Assembly (NCBI GenBank): GCA_035328465.1
Contig: DAOLIQ010000069.1
Location: forward strand, 1-18,209
DNA: 18,209 nucleotides
Direction of reading: 5' to 3'
Source of the DNA: JADJEI01 sp035328465
Lineage (GTDB): Bacteria > Bacteroidota > Ignavibacteria > Ignavibacteriales > Ignavibacteriaceae
Position numbers and translations under genes: made by a program. The notes under the pieces were generated by a model. That model was not told the DNA's origin. It was given only the letters and a program-made list of their open reading frames with translations, and did not search any database. How positions within the stretch are numbered: position 1 is the first letter of the stretch; the number at the start of each line of letters is the position of its first letter. This document shows positions 1 through 8,252 of this stretch, piece by piece.

Positions 1-149
1 AAAATATCTTGTTCAAATATTTAGAAAATATTTTAAATCACCAAATTAAATTATGTTAACATTTAACTAACTTTTTTGCCTTAGTTTTGTAAATAAAACT
101 TAGCTTTAAGAAAAATAATTGTCAACGCATTAATTATCGGAAAAATTTT

Positions 150-614
150 ATGAAACTCGCAACTCTCTGTTATGTAATTGATAAAAAAAATCAAAAAACT
201 TTAATGATATTCCGCAATAAAAAACCAAATGACTATCACGAAGGAAAATGGAACGGTCTGGGGGGTAAGTTCGAGCAGGGAGAATCACCAGAAGAATGTG
301 CAGTTAGAGAAATTGAAGAGGAGAGCGGACTGAAAGTTAAATCGATAAAAATGAAAGGCTTCATAACGTTTCCAATGTTTGATGGTAAAGATGATTGGTA
401 TGTTTTTCTTTTTACTGCTGATGATTATGAAGGCAAATTGATTGATTCTCCCGAAGGATCTTTGGAATGGATACTTAATGATAAACTTTCAGAAATAAAT
501 CTTTGGGATGGGGATAAAATATTTATTCCGTGGCTGTACGAAGAAAAGTTTTTTAGTGCAAAGTTTAATTATGTTAATGGAAAGTTTGTGGATTACCAGG
601 TAAGCTTTTATTAA
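150..614 (+). CDS. Nudix hydrolase, MutT/MTH1-like (probable 8-oxo-dGTP or nucleotide diphosphatase)
   Basis: This 154-residue single-domain protein hydrolyses a nucleoside-diphosphate-linked (X-P-P) substrate. It carries a perfect Nudix box (GX5EX7REUXEEXGU) at residues 39-61: G39, E45, R53, E54, E57, E58, G60, L61. E57 and E58 are the expected Mg2+ ligands. The KWNGLGGKFE approach to the box and the later WYVFLFTA strand resemble the oxidised-purine-nucleotide branch (MTH1/YtkD-like), so pool sanitation is the best guess; the actual substrate cannot be read from sequence. There is no signal peptide, so it should be cytoplasmic. The ATG has no clear Shine-Dalgarno and follows an AT-rich leader. 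The length is normal for the family. The gene stands alone: the next start on this strand is about 240 nt away, beyond a terminator-like hairpin. Confidence 0.93.
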   Translation: MKLATLCYVIDKKNQKTLMIFRNKKPNDYHEGKWNGLGGKFEQGESPEECAVREIEEESGLKVKSIKMKGFITFPMFDGKDDWYVFLFTADDYEGKLIDSPEGSLEWILNDKLSEINLWDGDKIFIPWLYEEKFFSAKFNYVNGKFVDYQVSFY

Positions 615-793
615 GGCAAAGTAGAACTCAAATAATTCAATAAAACGAATTAAAAGGATTTTTGATTTTCTCAATTGAACTCATAAAGTGCTGCACAATT
701 TTGAATAGCATTAAATGTCCATCTAAAATGAGTTCGTAAATTACTCAAATGACTGAAGCATTTTAGGATAGATAATAACCTTCACACTTTATT

Positions 794-814
794 AAACCTA
801 CCAGAGGTTTTTTT
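794..814 (+). terminator. Terminator-like hairpin with T-run in the leader of the giant fusion gene
   Basis: AAACCT (794-799) and AGGTTT (805-810) can form a perfect 6-bp stem around a 5-nt loop, followed by an unbroken T-run to 814. This is the shape of an intrinsic terminator, though the stem is short with only two G-C pairs. It may end transcripts from the Nudix gene or act as an attenuator for the gene starting at 852. The 3' arm overlaps AGAGG, a possible Shine-Dalgarno for an ATG at 815. I see nothing else in the rest of the 615-851 gap. Confidence 0.4.
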
Positions 815-859
815 ATGTTTGAATCTGATAATATAATTGGAAATTACTTTAATGATTAA
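815..859 (+). CDS. Possible 14-residue leader ORF overlapping the start of the giant fusion gene
   Basis: An ATG at 815, 7 nt after AGAGG (803-807), opens a 14-codon frame (MFESDNIIGNYFND) ending in TAA at 857-859. It overlaps by 8 nt the ATG at 852 chosen for the large gene, in a different frame (ATGATTAA). The Shine-Dalgarno is better than any visible before the large gene, so this could be a leader peptide that couples translation into that gene. It may also be the true N-terminus separated by an indel, or chance. No homology is recognised. Confidence 0.25.
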   Translation: MFESDNIIGNYFND

Positions 860-3800
860 TCAACTTGTTTCTCTTCGTGATAAACTTTCGGCAGGTAAAA
901 CTGCCTACGACAAAAATGAATTAGACTTGCTCGCCGTTCAATTTGATTCCATTCTTAAATCAGTCGTTAACCACATTACCAAAGAAATTGACGATGAACT
1001 AGTAATTCAACTTAATGAAGTTTTTCATTTAACACTTGTTTCCGGCTTCAGCAGAGATTTTTCAAACACTCTTGATAAAGAAATATATTTTCTACTTGGG
1101 AAAATGCTTGAAAAATCTCTTTCGTTAAAACCTGATAACCATGAATATAAAAAGATTACGTATTATTATTTAGATTTGTTTCGCTTCTCTTCCTTTCTGC
1201 AAAAAATCTATGACGAGCAGCGCTGGAATGATCTTATAGCCGGGTTGATAAAAAAAAGTAATTTTAATTTATTCCAACTGTTTCATCAAAGGCTCGAAAT
1301 CTATCCTGACAAAACATTATTTAAAATAATTCGCGGCAATACAGAGACAAATTTTTCATGGCAGTCCTGCTCGATATTGGTTGATAATTATTCTTCTGCA
1401 TTAATTCAAATCTTTTATTCCATCAGTGAAGAAAACCCCAAGGTGGCATTCTTACTTGAGAACGGAATCGAAATGGCGCTGCTTGATATTGCTTGCCTAA
1501 CTTCCGGGATAGTGAACGTTATGATTCCAGCAAACTCAGTCCGTGAGCACATTATTTATATCTTAAATAAAACTCAAGCGAGCATCATTTTTATTGAGGA
1601 TGAAAAGCAACTATTAAAAATCAAATCAATCAAGAAAGAATTAGTATACCTTAAAAAAGCCATATTAATGAACGGCATTTGCAGCGAAGATTGGGTCGTC
1701 TCCTTTGAAGAATTTCTCGATTCCAATAAAGTTGATAAATCTTTATTGAAAGAAAGAAGAAATGAAATTGACATCAATGACCTTGCTACAATAATGTTTA
1801 CTTCAGGAACAACAGGCGAACCGAAAGGAATTATGTTTTCGCAAATGAATATTGTTTATAAAAGATTTTGCCGCGCACTCGCAATTCCTGAAATAGGGGA
1901 GGGTGATAAATTTCTCGCTTATCTTCCACTGTTTCATACATTCGGGCGATATTTTGAAATGCTCGGCAGTATTTTCTGGGCTGCCGAATATGTGTTTATG
2001 GAAAATCCATCTGCGGAAACTATGATTGCAAATATGAAACAGGTAAAACCAAGTATCTTTATCAGCATTCCTAAAAAGTGGATTGAACTTTATGAAATAA
2101 TCTGTTCGAAAGTTAATATTGAGACCGATTCGGACGAAACTATATTCAAAACAATTACTGAAGTTACAGGTGGATATTTAAGGTGGGGGCTTTCAGCGGC
2201 TGGTTTTTTGCCGTCAGATATTTTTCAGTTCTTTCAGAAATACGGGATTGAATTAATGAGCGGTTTTGGAATGACTGAGGCAACCGGCGGGATTACAATG
2301 ACCCCTCCTCATAAATATAAAATCAATTCTCTTGGGAAAGCATTGCCCGGTATTGAGATTAAACTTAGTGATGACGGTGAATTGCTCATCAGAGGCGATT
2401 ATGTGATGACCGGATATTTCGGTGAAGAGCAATCCGAGACTTTCTTATCCGGTGGATGGCTGCCGACCGGCGATGTGATGCAAATGGATAAAGACGGCTT
2501 TATTGAAATAATTGACCGTAAAAAAGAGATTTATAAAAATGTGAAGGGGGAAACAATCGCTCCGCAAAAAATTGAAAATTACTTTCGCGACTTCGAAGCC
2601 GTTCAACAAGTATTTCTTGTTGGTGATCATAAACCATTCAATACGGTTCTTATCTATCCAAACTATGAACAACAAAATATTAATCTTGGTAAACTAACTG
2701 CACAACAAATTCAGGAATATTTTTCCTCTCTGATTGTCACAGTAAATAAATTCTTGGCTCCGTTCGAAAGAATAATTGATTTCAGATTAATTGACCGTCC
2801 ATTTTCTGCTGCGAACGAAGAACTTACGCCAAAAGGAACATTCAAAAGAAGAGTAGTTGAAAATAACTTTTCCCAGATAATTCATTTGATGTATGAAAAA
2901 GATTTTACTGCTGTCACAGTCAATAAAATCGAGGTTAAAATTCCAAATTGGTTTCTTCGTGAGCGGGGCTGTTTAAGCCGTGATGTCCGCATTAAAAATA
3001 ATTCCATAATTATTTCTGATATTTCACTTGAGATCGCACTGATTGAAAATCTTACAGACACAATTATCAAAATTGGTGATTACTTTTATAGTTCAACTTC
3101 AGTGCAAATTGATTTGCAGGATATTTTGGTTAACCCTATCCTTTGGCTGGGCAACAAATCCATCACCGATTTTTCCGGTGACTCTGTTTATAGTTGGTAC
3201 CGACAAAATAAGCAAAGCAGTAAAATTTTCTTTTATGCTCCCGATAATAAAAATGAATTATCTATTGATGAGAAAGTAGATTTTGAATCAGCAAAATCTG
3301 TTAATGAAATCAGTCTAAGAACCATTCATCTTGCATTGCGTCATATTCAATCTAAGGATGAAGCAAATAATAAAGCAGGCGTTGATTATTTAAGATTAGT
3401 ATTGAACGAAGAATCAGCAATGTACAAAAAAATTATTGATGATGTTTTACTTCGTTATAATTTAGTTTCAAATTTAACAGCCCGCCGAGAGCTCTTTAAA
3501 TTAGGCATTGAAAAATTAAAAGGTGATCAATTAAAATCCCTTTTTCAAAAATATCTCTCTGAAGATTCCTCAATAATAAATAAAGATGTAATTACTGCAT
3601 ATTCCAAATTTATTCGCGGCGATGATGAACTTGAAAAAGTTGAAGAACTTACCGAAGAAGAAATAGTAAAATTTAATACCGGCAAATTAATTGATGAAAC
3701 TTGTATCCCCGTTTTGTTTGAACTACTCTGTAATTATGGAATCGACCATCCGGCAAAGTTTAAGAGTCTAAGGCAATTTTTCGTAAAACATAAATTAAAC

Positions 3801-5633
3801 AAATCAAATACACCTGTCTCTGAACTTGCGGAAAGATACCAGTTGAAGTTGCGTGAAGGATTCAGAAAGTGGCTGGGTGTTAACCAGCGCGTTGCAGTTG
3901 ATCCTGAGACGGGTGAAGAATATTCCTGGTCGGAAGTAATTATTCTCGAAGAAGAAATGGATATACACGACCGCACGCGGATAAGTGAAGTGATTATAGA
4001 AACAAATATGCTGCGGGAAGCTATTTTTCTTTTTTCGGGCGGAACACGCGTCGGACTAAATGATCTACCCCCGGGGGGAATTTGGGTGAGTAAACTTTAT
4101 GATTTCAGCGTTAAAGTCGTGTTTCGTATTTCTGTGCAAACAAGATATTACGGCTCGTTTGACATTATGGTTACTATCAATAAAAACCTTCCGGACGAAA
4201 TGCTGCAGGAAGAAATCAATTGGTTAATTCTTGCCGGCTCAAGATTTTTTGTTCAGGAATTGGTGGATGATTTCGGCGGTTACTGGGAAGATTACGAAAC
4301 CTGGAGCCAAAAGTTTATTCCCGGTGATACAGTTGAAAAATTTTTACAGAGAGAACTAAAAAGAAATGTACCTCAATCGGAAATCAGACTTTATTATCTG
4401 TGGCAATTTTTCGTTTGGAATGCTTCAGCAGCTTACATAAATTTTTGGCGGTTGTCTAATTATAAATTAATTCTTAGCGAACCCACCGCTTCTAACATTA
4501 TTATTCCACCCCATGATTATCAAAGCGGAACAAGATTTGTTTCGCTTTCCAACAGGAAAGATTTTATTGATGTTTTTGATATGACAGAAAATTTTTTCAA
4601 CCGTTTTGTAATTCCTGTTCAAACTCAATACCCCTTCCTCAGTCAATTGAAAATATGGAACTTCTTCTTTTCCGGGATCATTAATGCTCTTGGCGAAAAA
4701 ACGGGGTTGAACATTCTCGATGATTTACTTTCTTCTTTCATTAATGAAAAATATGACATAATGGTAATTTCAATTTTGGAAGAATATATATCTAATGTTA
4801 AACAGAATGGCTTTATCCCAAAACAATTATTTTTTGCTGTTAAAAGATTTTTACGCTGGATAGAACTGAATCAGAATGCCTCGCTGAATGCACAGGCTGA
4901 AACTCTTTATGATATATTTGAAACATACAGTCTTCCTGACCTTGAAAAAACTTATCCTGCAACACGAACAAAATTATTTCTTGAAACTTGTTTTGCTGAT
5001 TCAGATCAAAAACTAAAAGAAGCGCTGAATAGACTAGCACAAAAGCAGCGAAGCAAATCTTTGTCCAAAGAAGAATTGATATCTGAAATATCAGAAGTAC
5101 AAAATCAGAATGTACTTTCCGAAAAGGACAAATTCTTCCTCGCACGACTCAGTTACCCTCATCTCAAACCAACCGATTCTGCTGCATTGATGCACCTCAA
5201 AGCAGATGGGGTTCAACAGGCAAACCTTGTAGTCAAGTTTGAGGATTTGGATGGAAATAATTTTTTTATCAGAAGCCCGGTTTCACCAAAAGAAATTTCA
5301 AAACTTCATCAACTTTTCATTGAGGCGAATTTAAACGTTCACTTCCGTCCCGAACATCAGTTTCTCGCTGCAATATCAGATCGCGGATTTATTATCGGCG
5401 GACTATTTTTCAGCAGACAGGATGCAGAGACTGTTTCAATGGAGAAGATTTGCGTTTCGAGTCGTTACCGCCGAAAAGGTATCAGCGAGGCTTTAATGAA
5501 TGAATTATTTAATAGAATGAAAAGTGAAAATTATAAATACGTAACTACTGGTTTTTTCAGGCCAGAATATTTTTATCGCTTTGGATTCAAAATAGAAAAA
5601 AAATATTCCGGACTAGTAAAAGAACTAATCTAA
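852..5633 (+). CDS. Giant fusion: AMP-binding acyl-CoA synthetase-like module, unknown middle, C-terminal GNAT acetyltransferase
   Basis: This protein has about 1593 residues, numbered here from ATG 852; an in-frame TTG at 837 would add five. Residues ~1-140 are unassigned. Residues ~140-690 are an adenylate-forming ligase of the long-chain acyl-CoA synthetase type. Its P-loop-like SGTTGEPKG starts at S318, LPLFHTFGR lies near 357, GFGMTE at 471-476, PTGD ends at D541, DRKK at 555-558, GETIAPQKIE follows, and a probable A10 lysine lies in KGTFKRR (K661-R667). It should activate a fatty or other carboxylic acid with ATP and CoA. Residues ~700-1460 match nothing I can name with confidence: first a helical part, then a region at ~1075-1230 with faint kinase-like wording. 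Residues ~1465-1593 are a GNAT domain, with acetyl-CoA motif RYRRKGISEAL at 1538-1548 and a late FYRFGF. There are no obvious membrane segments. The frame is intact throughout. The domain calls at both ends are solid; the combined function is unknown, perhaps an acylation system or self-regulated synthetase. Confidence 0.92.
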   Translation: MINQLVSLRDKLSAGKTAYDKNELDLLAVQFDSILKSVVNHITKEIDDELVIQLNEVFHLTLVSGFSRDFSNTLDKEIYFLLGKMLEKSLSLKPDNHEYKKITYYYLDLFRFSSFLQKIYDEQRWNDLIAGLIKKSNFNLFQLFHQRLEIYPDKTLFKIIRGNTETNFSWQSCSILVDNYSSALIQIFYSISEENPKVAFLLENGIEMALLDIACLTSGIVNVMIPANSVREHIIYILNKTQASIIFIEDEKQLLKIKSIKKELVYLKKAILMNGICSEDWVVSFEEFLDSNKVDKSLLKERRNEIDINDLATIMFTSGTTGEPKGIMFSQMNIVYKRFCRALAIPEIGEGDKFLAYLPLFHTFGRYFEMLGSIFWAAEYVFMENPSAETMIANMKQVKPSIFISIPKKWIELYEIICSKVNIETDSDETIFKTITEVTGGYLRWGLSAAGFLPSDIFQFFQKYGIELMSGFGMTEATGGITMTPPHKYKINSLGKALPGIEIKLSDDGELLIRGDYVMTGYFGEEQSETFLSGGWLPTGDVMQMDKDGFIEIIDRKKEIYKNVKGETIAPQKIENYFRDFEAVQQVFLVGDHKPFNTVLIYPNYEQQNINLGKLTAQQIQEYFSSLIVTVNKFLAPFERIIDFRLIDRPFSAANEELTPKGTFKRRVVENNFSQIIHLMYEKDFTAVTVNKIEVKIPNWFLRERGCLSRDVRIKNNSIIISDISLEIALIENLTDTIIKIGDYFYSSTSVQIDLQDILVNPILWLGNKSITDFSGDSVYSWYRQNKQSSKIFFYAPDNKNELSIDEKVDFESAKSVNEISLRTIHLALRHIQSKDEANNKAGVDYLRLVLNEESAMYKKIIDDVLLRYNLVSNLTARRELFKLGIEKLKGDQLKSLFQKYLSEDSSIINKDVITAYSKFIRGDDELEKVEELTEEEIVKFNTGKLIDETCIPVLFELLCNYGIDHPAKFKSLRQFFVKHKLNKSNTPVSELAERYQLKLREGFRKWLGVNQRVAVDPETGEEYSWSEVIILEEEMDIHDRTRISEVIIETNMLREAIFLFSGGTRVGLNDLPPGGIWVSKLYDFSVKVVFRISVQTRYYGSFDIMVTINKNLPDEMLQEEINWLILAGSRFFVQELVDDFGGYWEDYETWSQKFIPGDTVEKFLQRELKRNVPQSEIRLYYLWQFFVWNASAAYINFWRLSNYKLILSEPTASNIIIPPHDYQSGTRFVSLSNRKDFIDVFDMTENFFNRFVIPVQTQYPFLSQLKIWNFFFSGIINALGEKTGLNILDDLLSSFINEKYDIMVISILEEYISNVKQNGFIPKQLFFAVKRFLRWIELNQNASLNAQAETLYDIFETYSLPDLEKTYPATRTKLFLETCFADSDQKLKEALNRLAQKQRSKSLSKEELISEISEVQNQNVLSEKDKFFLARLSYPHLKPTDSAALMHLKADGVQQANLVVKFEDLDGNNFFIRSPVSPKEISKLHQLFIEANLNVHFRPEHQFLAAISDRGFIIGGLFFSRQDAETVSMEKICVSSRYRRKGISEALMNELFNRMKSENYKYVTTGFFRPEYFYRFGFKIEKKYSGLVKELI

Positions 5634-5725
5634 ACTTTTTAAGCATTTCGTTTTTTTTAATTACGAAGATTTATTTAGCTTGCCAATAAAGCAAAATCAT
5701 TTAATAAATTTTTAAGGAGTATTTC

Positions 5726-6457
5726 ATGCACAGAGAAATCCACAAATGGTGGAGTCCGAACCTAAACAAGGAAATGGAAATTGTAGTTTATGGTCATTAT
5801 GGTTACGCTCTGCTGATGTTTCCAACCGCAGCAGCAGACTACCTCGAATACGAAAGATTCAATCTTATTGATACAATAGCGGACTTCATTAACAAGGGAG
5901 AGGTAAAAGCATTTTCGATCAACAGTATTAATAATGAAAGCTGGCTCAACCGTAACATGCATCCCGAGCACAAAGCAATTCGTCATCAGCAATACAATAA
6001 ATATGTAGAAGAGGAAGTTGTTCCGTTTATCATTAACCATTGCAGGGGATATGTTCCAATTGTAAATACCGGTGCTTCGCTTGGAGCCTTACATGCAGCT
6101 AATATGTTTTTCAGAAGACCTGATCTTTTTGCCGGAGTTATTGCTATGAGCGGAAGCTATAATTTAAAAGATTATACTAAAGGGTATTATGATACAAATT
6201 GCTATTTCAATTCGCCTGTTGATTACCTAACTAACCTTGCCGATGAAAATATACTTTCGAATCTTCGAAACCGAAGTATTATTATTGCTTCCGGTCAGGG
6301 TGATTACGAAAACCCTAATGCAAGTAAAGAATTATCTAACATCCTCAACTCAAAAGGAATTAAGCATTGGCTTGATCTGTGGGGTTATGATATGCCGCAT
6401 GATTGGCCTACCTGGCGAAAAATGCTTCCTCATTTTCTTAGTCATATAAATGTTTAA
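5726..6457 (+). CDS. Alpha/beta-hydrolase, putative esterase family
   Basis: This 243-residue cytoplasmic alpha/beta-hydrolase belongs to the 'putative esterase' group, which hydrolyses an ester or thioester bond. The nucleophile elbow is GASLGA with S118. The catalytic histidine is H225 in MPHDWPTW near the C-terminus, typical of this group. The acid is probably D193 in the ASGQGDYE segment. There is no signal peptide or membrane helix. The start is well supported: AAGGAG at 5714-5719 lies 6 nt before the ATG. It begins 92 nt after the giant synthetase/GNAT gene and overlaps the next gene by 8 nt (ATGTTTAA), so it is translationally coupled to the PAP2-type enzyme. A role in acyl-ester turnover beside the synthetase is plausible but inferred. 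The substrate is unknown. Confidence 0.88.
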   Translation: MHREIHKWWSPNLNKEMEIVVYGHYGYALLMFPTAAADYLEYERFNLIDTIADFINKGEVKAFSINSINNESWLNRNMHPEHKAIRHQQYNKYVEEEVVPFIINHCRGYVPIVNTGASLGALHAANMFFRRPDLFAGVIAMSGSYNLKDYTKGYYDTNCYFNSPVDYLTNLADENILSNLRNRSIIIASGQGDYENPNASKELSNILNSKGIKHWLDLWGYDMPHDWPTWRKMLPHFLSHINV

Positions 6458-7112
6458 ATTTCAGTTTAGTGAAATGAATTGGAATGATTATCTATCGGTT
6501 AAAAAAAATAAAATTGAATTTTCCTTAACAATAATTTTTCTAACTATTTCACTTTTGTCTTTAACAAACTTTCTTCAATATGCGGAATCAAGAAACGGAG
6601 CTGTCCTTGATGATGCTTTGCTTTCTCTTTTTAAGCCGGTTGATTTAACATGGTTTACTTTTTCGTTTATTTATCTTTCTTTGATAATTGCTGTTGCCTA
6701 TCTAATTAAACACCCGGCAAGGTTGGTTTTTGCTTTTCAAGTTTATGTTTTAATTATCGCTTCAAGAACTTTAAGCATGTATTTACTTCCGCTAAACCCG
6801 CCGGTCGGGATTATTATTTTAAATGATCCTTTTGTTCAACTATTTGGGACGGGGAAAATCTTAACTAAAGATCTCTTCTTTTCCGGACATACGGCAACTT
6901 TACTATTGCTTGCAATCGTTTCACCGAATAAAAAATTGAAAATTTTATTTTTTATATCCACCATCCTCGTGGCATTCTTTGTTCTTGCACAGCATGTTCA
7001 TTACACCATTGATGTTGTTGCCGCACCCGTTTATGTGTATGCTTGTTATAGTTTTGCTTTGTTTATAAGAAATAAAGTTCACTTAAATGACATCAACGAC
7101 GCAGGATATTAA
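6450..7112 (+). CDS. Integral-membrane PAP2_C / sphingomyelin-synthase-like phosphatase or phosphotransferase
   Basis: This 220-residue protein has about five or six hydrophobic segments (near 24-41, 66-86, 91-108, 148-157, 163-181 and 190-206). The catalytic signature of the PAP2_C / sphingomyelin-synthase branch is present: DLFFSGHT (S145, G146, H147) and HVHYTIDV (H184, D188), giving a His-His-Asp triad, plus an upstream SRTLSMYLLP segment (R106) resembling the D2 motif of sphingomyelin synthases. Members move phospho-headgroups between lipids or dephosphorylate a lipid phosphate at the membrane. Whether this one is a phosphatase or a headgroup transferase cannot be decided here. Its ATG lies inside the end of the esterase gene (8-nt overlap) and its TAA is directly followed by the ATG of the next gene, so the three form a coupled unit. 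Confidence 0.8.
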   Translation: MFKFQFSEMNWNDYLSVKKNKIEFSLTIIFLTISLLSLTNFLQYAESRNGAVLDDALLSLFKPVDLTWFTFSFIYLSLIIAVAYLIKHPARLVFAFQVYVLIIASRTLSMYLLPLNPPVGIIILNDPFVQLFGTGKILTKDLFFSGHTATLLLLAIVSPNKKLKILFFISTILVAFFVLAQHVHYTIDVVAAPVYVYACYSFALFIRNKVHLNDINDAGY

Positions 7113-7460
7113 ATGGAAGAGCACATAAATATAAATGATGTTTCAAAATTTATAGCAAAGGAATTTGAAAAGGATGGAACAAATTCTCTTATCCCCTTTT
7201 TTGATACACAATCCAAAAATGAATTTAAAAAATATCTTACCGAAAGATTATCCTATCTTATTGATAATAATTTTGAACTATTAGTAAATACCCTTTACAG
7301 AATTGATGTTAGTGAAGAAAAATTGAGCAAACTATTTTCAGGTGATAATCGCGAACATATTCCTTCTAAGTTGGCAGATTTGATAATTGAAAGACAAATT
7401 CAAAAAATAATCCTCAGGAAAAAGTACAAAGACAGGGGGTTTCAAGAAATTAATGAATAA
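7113..7460 (+). CDS. Small conserved-type helical protein of unknown function
   Basis: This 115-residue, charged, probably all-helical soluble protein lacks a signal peptide or membrane segment. I recognise no catalytic motif. The central segment LVNTLYRIDVSEEKLSKLF, followed by ADLIIERQIQKI, resembles small uncharacterised proteins I associate with Bacteroidota genomes, but I cannot name a family. The ATG abuts the stop codon of the PAP2-type gene (TAAATG), which argues that it is real and translated by coupling. Codon use matches its neighbours. A partner or regulator of the preceding membrane enzyme is possible; nothing in the sequence proves it. The 128 nt downstream hold no other convincing gene. 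Confidence 0.75.
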   Translation: MEEHININDVSKFIAKEFEKDGTNSLIPFFDTQSKNEFKKYLTERLSYLIDNNFELLVNTLYRIDVSEEKLSKLFSGDNREHIPSKLADLIIERQIQKIILRKKYKDRGFQEINE

Positions 7461-7588
7461 GCATGGATGCGCAATACAAAACGATTACTTCCCTTCTATT
7501 AAAGTAAAACCTAATTTATTAAAGCTGTACTCTGGCCATCTGAAATGTATTAAAAAGTAGATCATCTCCTTATGAAAATAAATGATTT

Positions 7589-8239
7589 GTGAAAACGATA
7601 CTTAAAAAATATAAACATATTATCTGGGACTGGAACGGAACTCTATTTAACGACGTTAATTTATGTTGCGACATCATCAATAATATTTTAATTGAAAATG
7701 ATCTTTGCCCGCTTTCGATTGAGAGATACAAAGAGATTTTCACTTTTCCGGTTAAAGAATATTATAGAAAAGCAGGACTGGACTTTGAAAAGATTTCCTT
7801 CGAAGAACTTGGTAAACAATTTATGGACGAGTACGAGAAGCGAAAATTAGAATGTAAGCTATATGAAGATGCAGATAATTTTTTAAATGAAATTTTGAAA
7901 ATGAATATTGAACAATCAGTGCTTTCTGCCTACTCGCAGAAACCATTAGAGAATTTAATAACTCATTATGGAATAAGAAAATATTTTATTGGGTTTGCGG
8001 GGTTGGACAATATTTACGCAAATGGAAAAGTTGAACTTGGTAAACGCTGGGTAAAAAAACTTAATCTTCAAAAGGGAGAGGCTGTTCTGATCGGTGATAC
8101 TCTTCACGATTTTGATGTTGCAAATGAAATTGGCGCCGACTGTATCTTGATTGCAAATGGTCATCAGCAAAAAGAAATTCTGCTGAATTCCGGTACACAG
8201 GTTTTAGATTCATTGAAAGATCTTATTAATGGAAAATAA
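7589..8239 (+). CDS. HAD-superfamily hydrolase, phosphoglycolate-phosphatase-like
   Basis: This 216-residue HAD phosphatase has a helical cap inserted after motif I (C1 type), as in phosphoglycolate phosphatase and beta-phosphoglucomutase relatives. Motif I is WDWNGTLFND, with nucleophile D14 and Asn (N16) at the usual DxD second position. Motif II is S113 in LSAYS, motif III is probably K152, and motif IV is GDTLHDFD (D170, D174). The start is GTG; an in-frame TGA at 7583-7585 lies two codons upstream, so no longer start exists, and the next Met is far into the domain. A six-codon ATG frame (7572-7592) ends over the GTG, which could couple translation. The gene converges on proA with only 13 nt between stops. 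The substrate is unknown; a small sugar or glycolate phosphate is likely. Confidence 0.87.
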   Translation: MKTILKKYKHIIWDWNGTLFNDVNLCCDIINNILIENDLCPLSIERYKEIFTFPVKEYYRKAGLDFEKISFEELGKQFMDEYEKRKLECKLYEDADNFLNEILKMNIEQSVLSAYSQKPLENLITHYGIRKYFIGFAGLDNIYANGKVELGKRWVKKLNLQKGEAVLIGDTLHDFDVANEIGADCILIANGHQQKEILLNSGTQVLDSLKDLINGK

Positions 8240-8252
8240 TCATCAAATAAAG

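Noticed and set aside
82..89. TAGTTTTG, matching the Bacteroidota -7 promoter consensus TAnnTTTG upstream of the Nudix gene
   Set aside because: No matching -33 element lies at the right distance, and the motif is common by chance in AT-rich sequence.
4068..4078. C5G6 tract inside the giant gene; similar G runs at 258-263 and 9969-9975
   Set aside because: All encode Gly/Pro pairs in conserved positions and the frames are intact, so there is no evidence of phase variation.
5647..5667. TTCGT...ACGAA small inverted repeat after the giant gene
   Set aside because: The stem is 5 bp with an 11-nt loop made mostly of Ts inside the loop, not a terminator shape.
7464..7588. Short frames of 6-14 codons between the small helical protein and the HAD gene
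   Set aside because: There is no Shine-Dalgarno or recognisable peptide; the only notable point, the ATG frame ending over the GTG start, is recorded with the HAD gene.
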